From Cyclobacteriaceae bacterium (GTDB lineage: Bacteria; Bacteroidota; Bacteroidia; Cytophagales; Cyclobacteriaceae): 64,000 nt of DNA. Both the position numbers and the translations under genes were made by a program. Within the stretch, counting starts at the first letter, position 1. Every line of letters begins with the position of its first letter. Shown here piece by piece: positions 25,860-34,064 of the stretch. The stretch is from NCBI GenBank assembly GCA_020436085.1, contig JAGQYM010000021.1:1-64000 (forward strand). Direction: 5' to 3'. Under the pieces are notes generated by a model. It was not told the DNA's origin, made no database searches, and was given only the letters and a program-made list of their open reading frames with translations.

Positions 25860-26612
25860 ATGCAACGTAGAGCCCTTGGCCTCTTACTGATTGTTCCGCT
25901 AGTATTTCAGGCGTGCAGTAAAAAAGTAGTTCCCACCATTGATGGCGAACTCTCCAAAACTCTTTCCATTCAGGAGATTGACTTCGAATACTTTCACGGC
26001 AAAGCGCGATTGAACTACAATGACGGCAAAAAAGAGCGTGAAGTAAAAGCCAACATACGTGTAAGAAAGGACAGCGTGATCTGGATGACATTTTCTGTTA
26101 TTGGAGTTCAGGGCGGTAAAGCCTTAATCAACCACGACTCTATTACCATCGTGAGCACGGTAGAGAAAGAGTATTTTGTTTTTGACTATGCTGAGCTATC
26201 AAAACGATTCAATTTTGAAATCGATTATCATGTAGTTCAAGCTGCATTCCTGGGAAACCTGATTTTGGAGCGAAGCCCGGAAGATAAAGTGCAGCGTTTG
26301 GTAAATAATGATTTGCTTGAGCAAAGAAAAGGCTCGGTACTCGTAAAGAATTTTATTAATGCTGCCATTTCAAAAATTGAGAGAGTGGAATTGACAGAAG
26401 AAGACACCAAAAACTCCATCACCCTTAGTTACACCAATTTTCAAGCGGTGGAGGATAGGATATTTCCTTACAATGGGGTCATTAATCTTTACTATAAAAC
26501 ACCTGGAGGTATCCTGAATAACGTGATTACCTTTGAGTACAACAAGGCCGAGGTGGGCGACAAGGAACTAAGGTTCCCGTTCAACATCCCACGCAAATAT
26601 GACAGAAGGTAG
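25860..26612 (+). CDS. DUF4292 lipoprotein
   Basis: The 250-residue product has a lipoprotein signal peptide ending in VFQAC (Cys19). The mature part is beta-rich (FEYFHGKARLNYNDGK, ANIRVRKDSVIWMTFSVIGV, GGKALINHDSITIV, YNGVINLYY), which matches DUF4292, a Bacteroidota family with a LolA/LolB-like half-barrel character. A role in carrying lipids or lipoproteins is therefore possible but inferred from fold only. The residue after the Cys is Ser-Lys-Lys rather than acidic, which fits periplasmic rather than surface location. The last 14 bp overlap the EnvC-like gene, indicating coupling. Confidence 0.88.
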   Translation: MQRRALGLLLIVPLVFQACSKKVVPTIDGELSKTLSIQEIDFEYFHGKARLNYNDGKKEREVKANIRVRKDSVIWMTFSVIGVQGGKALINHDSITIVSTVEKEYFVFDYAELSKRFNFEIDYHVVQAAFLGNLILERSPEDKVQRLVNNDLLEQRKGSVLVKNFINAAISKIERVELTEEDTKNSITLSYTNFQAVEDRIFPYNGVINLYYKTPGGILNNVITFEYNKAEVGDKELRFPFNIPRKYDRR

Positions 26613-27798
26613 ACGGATACTATTTATAGCCGCTCTGTTAATCTTTTCTTTTGGAGCGTTTGCCCAAAAGACCAAAACCCAACTGCAAAAAGAGAAAGAC
26701 GAGAATCTGAGGAAGATTCGCGAAACGGAGAAGATTCTTGAGGAGACTGGTCAACAAAAACAAAGCTCTCTAGGAGAACTCATTGCGCTCAATCAACGCA
26801 TCAATCAGCAGGAGTCACTCATTCGATCCATTCAAAGTGAGATTCATGTTTTAGACTCCGACATTGATCAAAAGTCGGAGATCATTACATCACTCGAGGA
26901 CGATTTAAAGCAACTAAAAAAAGAATATGCGACCATGCTACAGTCAGCACAGCGGGCCAGTGGCAAAGTCGACAAACTTCTATTTCTTTTCTCTGCCGAA
27001 TCTTTTGACCAGATGCTGATGCGATTGAAGTACATGGAACAATATAGTGCAGCAAGAAAAGATCAGGCCGAGGTAATCCAAAGAGTACAAAAAGTATTAG
27101 CGGACCAGGTGACTGAAACTCAGGCGATCAAAAAGGAAAAGAATTCTTTGCTGGGTGATCAAATCAAACAAAACAATCAACTCACCAGTCTAAAACAAAA
27201 GCAAAACACGCTGGTGAAGAAATTAGAGAAGGAAGAAAAACGACTTAAATCCGAAATTGAAGATACCCGTAAGGCAGTAGCCAAGCTTGACAAACTCATC
27301 AGCGACATAATTAAGGAGGAGATGGAGCGAGCTGCAAGAGAAGCCCGCGCAGCCAACTCTGCAAAAACTGCGGAGGCTGCAGTAAAACTTTCTGCCAACT
27401 TTGAGGGCAACAAGGCAAAATTCCCGTGGCCCGCTTCTGGAATTATCTCACAAAAATTCGGAAGACAAAATCATCCAGTGTTGAAACGGATCGTGTTGCA
27501 AAATGATGGCATTAACATTCAAACAAAACAGAATGAAAAAGTAAAAGCCATCTTTGATGGCGAGGTGAGAGCCGTGGCATTTATTCCGTCTATTGGAAAC
27601 TCCGTTATCATTAGTCATGGTGACTATTTCACTGTCTACTCAGGACTAAAAGAAGTATCAGTAAACAAGGGTCAGAAAGTGAACACTAACCAGGAAATTG
27701 GTCAGGTTTTGACGAATGCGGAAGGCATCTCTGAGTTGCGCTTTCAGATTAGAAAAAACACCACACCGGTCGATCCCGAACAGTGGCTAAAAAACTAG
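26599..27798 (+). CDS. EnvC-like murein hydrolase activator with degenerate LytM domain
   Basis: The 399-residue product has a signal peptide (ILFIAALLIFSFGAFAQ), a long coiled coil (about residues 25-245) and a C-terminal M23/LytM domain (about 270-399). The zinc ligands are missing: the H-x-G-x-D motif is replaced by NDGINI (Asn302, Asn306), and the H-x-H motif by LRFQIR (Arg381). The fold motifs around them are kept (GIISQKFGRQNHP, VKAIFDGEVRAV, SVIISHGDYFTVY). This is the pattern of EnvC/NlpD activators, which switch on amidases at the division site instead of cutting peptidoglycan themselves. The start overlaps the DUF4292 gene by 14 bp. Confidence 0.92.
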   Translation: MTEGRRILFIAALLIFSFGAFAQKTKTQLQKEKDENLRKIRETEKILEETGQQKQSSLGELIALNQRINQQESLIRSIQSEIHVLDSDIDQKSEIITSLEDDLKQLKKEYATMLQSAQRASGKVDKLLFLFSAESFDQMLMRLKYMEQYSAARKDQAEVIQRVQKVLADQVTETQAIKKEKNSLLGDQIKQNNQLTSLKQKQNTLVKKLEKEEKRLKSEIEDTRKAVAKLDKLISDIIKEEMERAAREARAANSAKTAEAAVKLSANFEGNKAKFPWPASGIISQKFGRQNHPVLKRIVLQNDGINIQTKQNEKVKAIFDGEVRAVAFIPSIGNSVIISHGDYFTVYSGLKEVSVNKGQKVNTNQEIGQVLTNAEGISELRFQIRKNTTPVDPEQWLKN

Positions 27799-27862
27799 TT
27801 TTTTTACCTCTGGGAGCTAGTTTTGGCTATTCACGGAAAATATTTCACGACTAGTCTGTCTT

Positions 27863-27893
27863 TTTACGTTGCATCAATAAATGACTATCTTTA
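27863..27893 (+). promoter_or_regulatory. Promoter for tatA-gatA
   Basis: TTTA (27863-27866), 19 bases, then TATCTTTA (27886-27893) matches the Bacteroidota promoter with one mismatch in each box. It lies 19 bp before the tatA ATG, in the 114-bp gap after the EnvC-like gene. Confidence 0.5.
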
Positions 27894-27912
27894 CATCCTT
27901 AATTAATTGCTT

Positions 27913-28125
27913 ATGAGCGCTATTCTTTTGTTTGGAATGCCCGGAATGGGCGAGTGGGTTATCATCGGACTTTTCGTTTTAGTTTTCTTTGGCGCCAAAA
28001 AAATTCCTGATTTCGCGAAAGGATTAGGAAAAGGCATCAGAGAATTTAAGGATGCGGTAAAGGACGTGAAGAAAGAAGTGGATGATGCGGGCAAGGAAGC
28101 CAAAATAGATGAAGGAAGTAAGTAG
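27913..28125 (+). CDS. tatA: Sec-independent translocase subunit TatA/E
   Basis: The 70-residue product has one N-terminal membrane helix (GMGEWVIIGLFVLVFFG), then the hinge AKKIPDFAKGLGKGIREFKDA with its conserved Phe-Gly and amphipathic helix, and a charged Lys/Glu/Asp tail. TatA multimers form the pore that moves folded proteins across the inner membrane. The ATG at 27913 is preferred to an in-frame TTG two codons upstream. The conserved Glu in the membrane helix entry (GEW) fits the TatA/E group. tatB and tatC are not in the window. The gatA start lies 17 bp inside its 3' end. Confidence 0.95.
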   Translation: MSAILLFGMPGMGEWVIIGLFVLVFFGAKKIPDFAKGLGKGIREFKDAVKDVKKEVDDAGKEAKIDEGSK

Positions 28126-29560
28126 TGGATCGTATCCACGTTTCAGCGACCTTCAATCTCTACTCCATCAAAATAAAACTTCCTGCTTAGACAGGGTTCG
28201 ACATCACCTCTCTGTAATCAAGAGCAAGTCTCATCTCAATGTTTTTTTGAGTGTTTATGAAAAAGATGCGCTCAAAAAAGCTGAGGAAGTTGATCAAAAA
28301 ATCAAAGACGGAAAGGCAGGAAAACTAGCAGGCCTGGTGGTAGGCCTCAAAGATGTCTTTTCCTATAAAGATCATCCACTTCAAGCCAGCAGTCGAATTC
28401 TTGATGGTTTCATTGCACAATACAATGCAACTATTGTCCAGCGATTAATTGATGAAGATGCTATTATCATTGGTCGTCAAAACTGCGATGAATTTGCCAT
28501 GGGATCTTCCAATGAGAATTCCGCCTTCGGCCCGACACTAAATGCCGTTGATGAAACTCGCGTACCGGGAGGATCTTCTGGAGCGTCCGCAGTAGCAGTG
28601 CTCACCGATATGTGTCAGGTTTCAATTGGCTCCGATACAGGAGGCTCAGTAAGACAGCCAGCTGCTTTCTGCGGAGTACTTGGACTCAAACCCACTTATT
28701 CAAGAGTTTCCAGATATGGATTGATTGCCTACGGTTCTTCATTTGATTGTGTCGGCATTTTTGGCCGAAGCACGGAAGATCTAGCATTAGTGTTGGAAGT
28801 AATTGCTGGAAAGGATGAGTTCGATAGCACAGTGTCCTCAAAAGAGGTTCCTGAATATACAAGTCTCTTATCTCAAACAAGTGGCGATAAAAAATACCGG
28901 ATTGCCTATCTCAATGAATCAATTCAATCCGATGCGATCCAATCTGACATCAAAACAACGCTTTCCAGCGTGATCTCAGATTTGACACAAGCAGGACACG
29001 AAGTAGAAGGAATTGACTTTCCGTTGATGGAATATGCGCTGCCTGCCTATTACATTCTTGCAACAGCAGAGGCTAGCTCCAACCTGTCACGATTTGATGG
29101 TGTTCGGTATGGCTACCGCAGCGACAATACACATGACCTGGCCTCGTTGTACAGAAAGTCCAGGGCAGAAGGATTTGGGCAGGAAGTGAAGCGAAGAATT
29201 TTACTAGGCACTTTCGTTTTGAGTGCTAGCTATTATGACGCTTATTACAATCAGGCACAGAAAGTGAGAAGGATGATCAAGGAGCAGACAAAAAAATTAT
29301 TTAACTCTTTTGACTTTTTGATTATGCCAACTGCACCAACTACTGCGTTCAAACTGGGTGAACATAGTGAAGACCCGGTAGAGATGTATCTGGCTGACTT
29401 GTTTTCAGTACATGCTAATGTGGCCGGTGTTCCCGCCATGTCAGTGCCTTTAGGGAATGATCCCGATGGGTTACCCATTGGGCTCCAGGTGGTCGCAAAT
29501 GACTTTGAAGAAGCAAGCCTTTTTCAATTTTCGAAACTTTTGATGAACTTGAGAGGTTAA
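28109..29560 (+). CDS. gatA: Asp-tRNA(Asn)/Glu-tRNA(Gln) amidotransferase subunit A
   Basis: GatA releases ammonia from glutamine for transamidation of mischarged Glu-tRNA(Gln) or Asp-tRNA(Asn). The 483-residue product has the full amidase-signature triad: Lys81 in GLKDVFS, Ser156 in VPGGSSGASA, and Ser180 in IGSDTGGSVRQPA. The GLKPTYSRVSRYG and LPIGLQV motifs also match the GatA group rather than generic amidases. The start at 28109 overlaps tatA by 17 bp; no later start would retain the usual N-terminus. gatB and gatC are not in this window, as is common in genomes where the three subunits are dispersed. Confidence 0.95.
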   Translation: MKEVSSGSYPRFSDLQSLLHQNKTSCLDRVRHHLSVIKSKSHLNVFLSVYEKDALKKAEEVDQKIKDGKAGKLAGLVVGLKDVFSYKDHPLQASSRILDGFIAQYNATIVQRLIDEDAIIIGRQNCDEFAMGSSNENSAFGPTLNAVDETRVPGGSSGASAVAVLTDMCQVSIGSDTGGSVRQPAAFCGVLGLKPTYSRVSRYGLIAYGSSFDCVGIFGRSTEDLALVLEVIAGKDEFDSTVSSKEVPEYTSLLSQTSGDKKYRIAYLNESIQSDAIQSDIKTTLSSVISDLTQAGHEVEGIDFPLMEYALPAYYILATAEASSNLSRFDGVRYGYRSDNTHDLASLYRKSRAEGFGQEVKRRILLGTFVLSASYYDAYYNQAQKVRRMIKEQTKKLFNSFDFLIMPTAPTTAFKLGEHSEDPVEMYLADLFSVHANVAGVPAMSVPLGNDPDGLPIGLQVVANDFEEASLFQFSKLLMNLRG

Positions 29561-29583
29561 CAAGCACATAAACTTCAAAAACA

Positions 29584-31029
29584 GTGAAGATATTTTCAAT
29601 TAGCTTTTTGCTGGCCATAATTTTTCGCCAGCCGTTGCTTGCGCAAGATGATGAGCAGATCAATCTAGATTCTCTTCTTGCCGCTGAGTTGGAAGATGCA
29701 CTTGGTATTGATTCGCTGGATCTTCAGGCAAACCTACCTGATTTAATTGAACCTGAATATGTTCCGACCAGCGAAAGTCCGGAGTTGGTTGCTGATAGGT
29801 TGAGTTGCATTGAGCAAAATATTCCTCTGAATTATAATGATCGTGTTCATGCTTTCATTGACTACTTCACCATAAAAGATCGAGATTATACACGGATGGT
29901 TCTTGCCCGCAAGGACCTCTACTTTCCGATTTTTGAAAAGTACCTTGAGAAATATGGATTGCCTGATGAGCTTAAATATTTATCTATAGTAGAATCCGGG
30001 CTGAACCCACGGGCAGTATCTCGCGCACGGGCAGTTGGTCTTTGGCAATTTATGTCATCTACTGGTCGACACTTTGGTTTGCACAATGATTGGTATGTTG
30101 ACGATAGAATGGATCCCGAGAAATCAACAGAGGCCGCATGTAAATACCTTGGAGAACTTTATAGGATGTTTGGTGATTGGGAGTTGGCGCTGGCTGCTTA
30201 CAATTCAGGGCCTGGTAATGTAAGAAAGGCGATCCGAAGATCAGGATACAAAAAGAAGTTCTGGGAGATTTACCGATATCTGCCACGCGAAACACGTGCG
30301 TACGTTCCTCAGTTTGTAGCGATCATGTACAGCTTCAACTACGCGAAGAATTATAACTTGTTTGAAACACCAGAGGCCCCTTGGGTTCCCTATGATACGC
30401 TGTCTATAAATCACTTCCTCCACTTTGAGACTTTTGCAAGTCTGACCGGATCAAACGTGGACGATATGGTGCGACTGAATCCTTCTGTGCTTAGAAAAGC
30501 AATACCTGCCACAGGAAGAACTTACGTTATTCGCATTCCCTTGGAAGCAAAGGAGAGACTGGCTATTGATCGTCTTTTGATACTTGATTCAGCATCAAGA
30601 GTTGGTAAAGCAGAACTAGAGGCATTGGCAAAGAACACACTTGGTAGTACATATGGAAGAGAGTTGGTTACACATCGTGTCAGGTCTGGCGATGTATTGG
30701 GCAAGATTGCTGAACGATATCATGTACGAGTAGGTGATATTAAGAATTGGAACAACCTGAACAGCAACATGATTCGAATTGGGCAGAATTTGAAAATTTG
30801 GGTTTTGCCTTCATATCACCCCACCTCGTCATCAGTAATTGCAAAATCAGCTCCAACTCAAAATCCCGTGCAAGTGACACCGGGAGGAAAAATTTACACC
30901 GTTCAACCAGGCGATACCCTGTGGGACATCTCACGGAAGTTTGAAGGATTGACAATAGAAAAACTAAAGACGCTCAATAACCTCAGGTCGAATACGCTTA
31001 AGCCAGGCCAGAAACTAATCATCGGCTAG
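29584..31029 (+). CDS. MltD-like lytic transglycosylase with two LysM domains
   Basis: The enzyme cleaves peptidoglycan glycan strands with formation of 1,6-anhydro ends. A signal peptide (IFSISFLLAIIFRQPLLAQ) follows a GTG start at 29584. The SLT domain spans about residues 110-240: catalytic Glu137 lies in SIVESGLNP, followed by AVGLWQFMSSTGR and LALAAYNSGPGNVRKAI. Two LysM domains sit at about 360-405 and 437-481 (HRVRSGDVLGKIAERYHV; YTVQPGDTLWDISRKF) and anchor the enzyme to peptidoglycan. Its 481 residues and this order match MltD. It is 23 bp after gatA and converges with the next gene with one base between the stops. Confidence 0.93.
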   Translation: MKIFSISFLLAIIFRQPLLAQDDEQINLDSLLAAELEDALGIDSLDLQANLPDLIEPEYVPTSESPELVADRLSCIEQNIPLNYNDRVHAFIDYFTIKDRDYTRMVLARKDLYFPIFEKYLEKYGLPDELKYLSIVESGLNPRAVSRARAVGLWQFMSSTGRHFGLHNDWYVDDRMDPEKSTEAACKYLGELYRMFGDWELALAAYNSGPGNVRKAIRRSGYKKKFWEIYRYLPRETRAYVPQFVAIMYSFNYAKNYNLFETPEAPWVPYDTLSINHFLHFETFASLTGSNVDDMVRLNPSVLRKAIPATGRTYVIRIPLEAKERLAIDRLLILDSASRVGKAELEALAKNTLGSTYGRELVTHRVRSGDVLGKIAERYHVRVGDIKNWNNLNSNMIRIGQNLKIWVLPSYHPTSSSVIAKSAPTQNPVQVTPGGKIYTVQPGDTLWDISRKFEGLTIEKLKTLNNLRSNTLKPGQKLIIG

Positions 31030-31030
31030 A

Positions 31031-33814
31031 CTATTGCTTATCGTTTTCGATCGTGATGTAGCCCACACCTCGCACGGGTTGATTGTTCTCGGTGATGCCC
31101 TCAACGACTACTCTGTATCGGGTTTCGAGATCGCCAGAATAAAATGAAACTTTCGCTATTCCGGTCTCATCCGTAGCCACGAAAGGATTCCAATACAGGA
31201 TAGATCGATAGTCGATTTGATTTTTTTCACTGTCTAAATTGGAGTATTTAGGATATCTGAAAAGGTCAGGTTTTGCATATCCTCTCATTTTGACAGTCTG
31301 TAAGCTGCGATCAATCGGTCTATAGTTGGATCCGAGTCCACGTTTGGTATAAATAGAGATCACGCCATTTACACCCGCTGATCCATAAGCCGGACTAACG
31401 CGTGTTACTACTTCAATTGACTCTACTGTGTAGGCGTCTATTGATTGAAGTATCTCACCTGCTCGTCCACTCATTGGCACATTGTCGATCATCACCATAG
31501 GCTCGGTTTGCGCATTGATCGTCAAACCGGAGGCGCGAGCAATTCTTACTACTGGGTACGACCCAAATTCTTCCGATTGATACGTTATTACGAGCCCCGG
31601 TACTTTTCCCTGGAGGATGATCAACAAGTTATTTGTTGAGATGTCGAGGTCGTTTGCATTCACCACAAAATCCGCTTTGCCATATGGGCGTATTTTTTCC
31701 ATATCCACCCTCTGACCCTGAATCAATATTTCATTGAGCAGCCTTGCACCACGTGGTACTTCATACTCTGAAATTAGTCTTTGACTTTTACCAGTATTAA
31801 CGGTCCTCAGACTGAACGGTTGGAATTGGGAGTCAAGGGCAGGTATCTCACGGGGTGTGATTTCAACTCGCCCGTCATATTTTTTCTTGGTATTTTTCGT
31901 TTGAAATCTAAAGTCTGTTGAATCATAAAATTGCAGCCCCGATTCTACAAACAATCCATTCTCATCGGTTTCAATTACACTCAGGTGGTCGTAGTTGCCT
32001 TGCAGAATACTCAGTGTCGCCTTTTCCGGCTTACCTCTTCGATTGAAGTATTGGCCTTCATAAGATATTCCGTACTCCACTGGGTACTTAACTTCGTCAA
32101 TAATACGATTGTCCGGCTCTGTATTAAATGGGTATTTGTCAAGAATGGTAAATGGTGGCTTCACAGGTAGCACCTGCCTTGCATCCGTAACTGACACTGA
32201 CAAATTGCTCAGCAACGGTTTGCCCAAGGTATCACGTACTGTAAGGATCAGTCCGATGCTGTCTCTGGTACCATAAGAACGTTGATCGAGTCTAACCGTC
32301 ACTGAGTGGTCATGAATAGGCTCTATGAATATTTCACTCGCCACTACCTGCTCGGTTTTACCCAAAATTGGAATCGGCTTTACAAAAAAAGCGTTCTCAA
32401 AATTTCTATTAAGGTTTGTGTAGGCTCTTAGCCAGTAAGTGCCCGAAGACAGGGTGTCCGTTACCACCCAATTGCAATGAGCAAAACCATTGTCTACTCT
32501 TACGATCTGCGATTTGACTATTTGTTTTTGGGGATTGATAAGCTCAACGTACATCGTCCTGCTCATCGAGTCTCTCTTTTCCGGATACCGATAGTTGAGA
32601 TATGCCTTAAACCACATCATCTCCCCAGGGTAATAATAGGGCTTATCCAGATGAACATAGATTTTTTCCTCCAATCTACTTGCGCTGATTCCTTTCGGCT
32701 CACGCTTGATTTGAACCACCTTACCAGGCTTATAATCCAAAGGAAGCATCTCTGCCACCCTGCTTGAGTTCATCGCACCTGATGTCACCACCGCGTGAGG
32801 ATTCAGCACACTTCCATTTTTGTTCACAATAACTGTATCGCCTTCTACCTCAATCCAACTCACCTGATAAGGAATGTCGTTGTAGGTTCTTTGTTTTGCT
32901 GCCTCGGCCCTACAGTGCACTTCTACTCTTCCCCTCATCAGGATTTTGAACGTGTTCGGCACCTTCCCAGGGAACACGATGTTGGTTGTATCATATGGCA
33001 TGATCGTGTTCCCCAACTCTACAATGAAGTTGGCTGTACGGTAGGTATTATTTTCGTAACCCTCTTTATCAGTGTATAAGTAGAATCCTTCGTTCTGCAA
33101 TCGCCTTTCTAATATGGCCCGAAAAAGATGTTGTTGAGATCCAACATAAGCATCTTCCCGATTATTCATCCATTGCAATGCAGTCACCCCTCCTTTGGTA
33201 GATATCTCACTGAATCGTACCTGCCCACGAATCGAATAGCTATCCTTGTCAGACTGAAACTGAGTAAGATAAAAACTCAACTTGTACCCTAGTGAAAGAT
33301 TACTGATCTCTATTGGCTCGCTTGCAGAGGCTGTTAAAATCCCTCCTGTTTCTTTTGAGAAGTCAATGACGTAAGGGTTCAATATCTCACACTGTTCCGC
33401 AAGTTTGTCTTCACCCAAAAACACTTTTTTGAATCTTTTCAACTGCTTTTCCCAGCCGGTATCCTTTTTGCCGGTTACCTCCACATTTGCCAACTCCTGC
33501 TCTGACTGCGTCAGTTCGATAAATCCAAGACTTACTGTTTCACTAGTTATTGAGATGGAGGCTTGTAGCGACCTGTATCCAACATAGGAGACAACCAGCT
33601 CATGAACGCCAAATGGAACGTTCTTAAGTGTAAAGTCTCCATTTTCATTGGCGGCTGTACCAATCGTAGTATTGTTTATAAAAATATTTGCAAAGGGCAG
33701 CGTTTCACTTGACTGGCCATCAATTACCCTACCGCTTACCTCGGCCGTTTGAGCCTGAACCGAAGTCCACGCGGTAGCAAAAAAGAGTATGAGAAACAGT
33801 TGACGTAAATCCAT
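31031..33814 (-). CDS. Barrel-less TonB-plug/MG2-like outer-envelope protein, copy 1
   Basis: The 927-residue product has a signal peptide (LFLILFFATAWTSVQA). A carboxypeptidase regulatory-like domain (about 24-110; SGRVIDGQSSETLPFANIFINN) comes next, then a conserved region of unknown fold. An MG2-like region (about 370-470) contains KIYVHLDKPYYYPGEMMWFK. A TonB plug-like domain (about 700-830) carries VMIDNVPMSGR, YTVESIEVVTRV and GVNGVISIYTK. Only about 100 residues follow, so the 22-strand barrel of a true receptor is absent and transport is unlikely. The protein ends with FYSGDLETRYRVVVEGITE. It is a tandem paralogue of the next gene upstream. Function is unknown; surface scaffold or signalling roles are possible. 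Confidence 0.85.
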   Translation of the reverse strand: MDLRQLFLILFFATAWTSVQAQTAEVSGRVIDGQSSETLPFANIFINNTTIGTAANENGDFTLKNVPFGVHELVVSYVGYRSLQASISITSETVSLGFIELTQSEQELANVEVTGKKDTGWEKQLKRFKKVFLGEDKLAEQCEILNPYVIDFSKETGGILTASASEPIEISNLSLGYKLSFYLTQFQSDKDSYSIRGQVRFSEISTKGGVTALQWMNNREDAYVGSQQHLFRAILERRLQNEGFYLYTDKEGYENNTYRTANFIVELGNTIMPYDTTNIVFPGKVPNTFKILMRGRVEVHCRAEAAKQRTYNDIPYQVSWIEVEGDTVIVNKNGSVLNPHAVVTSGAMNSSRVAEMLPLDYKPGKVVQIKREPKGISASRLEEKIYVHLDKPYYYPGEMMWFKAYLNYRYPEKRDSMSRTMYVELINPQKQIVKSQIVRVDNGFAHCNWVVTDTLSSGTYWLRAYTNLNRNFENAFFVKPIPILGKTEQVVASEIFIEPIHDHSVTVRLDQRSYGTRDSIGLILTVRDTLGKPLLSNLSVSVTDARQVLPVKPPFTILDKYPFNTEPDNRIIDEVKYPVEYGISYEGQYFNRRGKPEKATLSILQGNYDHLSVIETDENGLFVESGLQFYDSTDFRFQTKNTKKKYDGRVEITPREIPALDSQFQPFSLRTVNTGKSQRLISEYEVPRGARLLNEILIQGQRVDMEKIRPYGKADFVVNANDLDISTNNLLIILQGKVPGLVITYQSEEFGSYPVVRIARASGLTINAQTEPMVMIDNVPMSGRAGEILQSIDAYTVESIEVVTRVSPAYGSAGVNGVISIYTKRGLGSNYRPIDRSLQTVKMRGYAKPDLFRYPKYSNLDSEKNQIDYRSILYWNPFVATDETGIAKVSFYSGDLETRYRVVVEGITENNQPVRGVGYITIENDKQ

Positions 33815-34064
33815 CCGTGATGTGCGACTGTATTTCTGGACACAAGTCCGAATACAACCACTTAAAGGCTCATATAAATCTAGAATAATTCCTCATGGGA
33901 TTTTTCGGAGGCTATTGTAAATCCAGACCTCTTACTCCTGATACGACAAAATTAGAGGAATTGTGACAGGGAAAGTGCACGAACAAGCCAAATACTATCC
34001 TCTAATAACGAATTACCCAAATTAGGGTGACCGATAAATCAATATGCTAACCTAAAGCACGGGA

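Noticed and set aside
27789-27804. Perfect A6-CTAG-T6 palindrome at the end of the EnvC-like gene, considered as terminator
   Set aside because: The stem would be A-T only with a four-base loop, too weak to be a convincing terminator; it partly encodes the Lys-Asn end of the protein.
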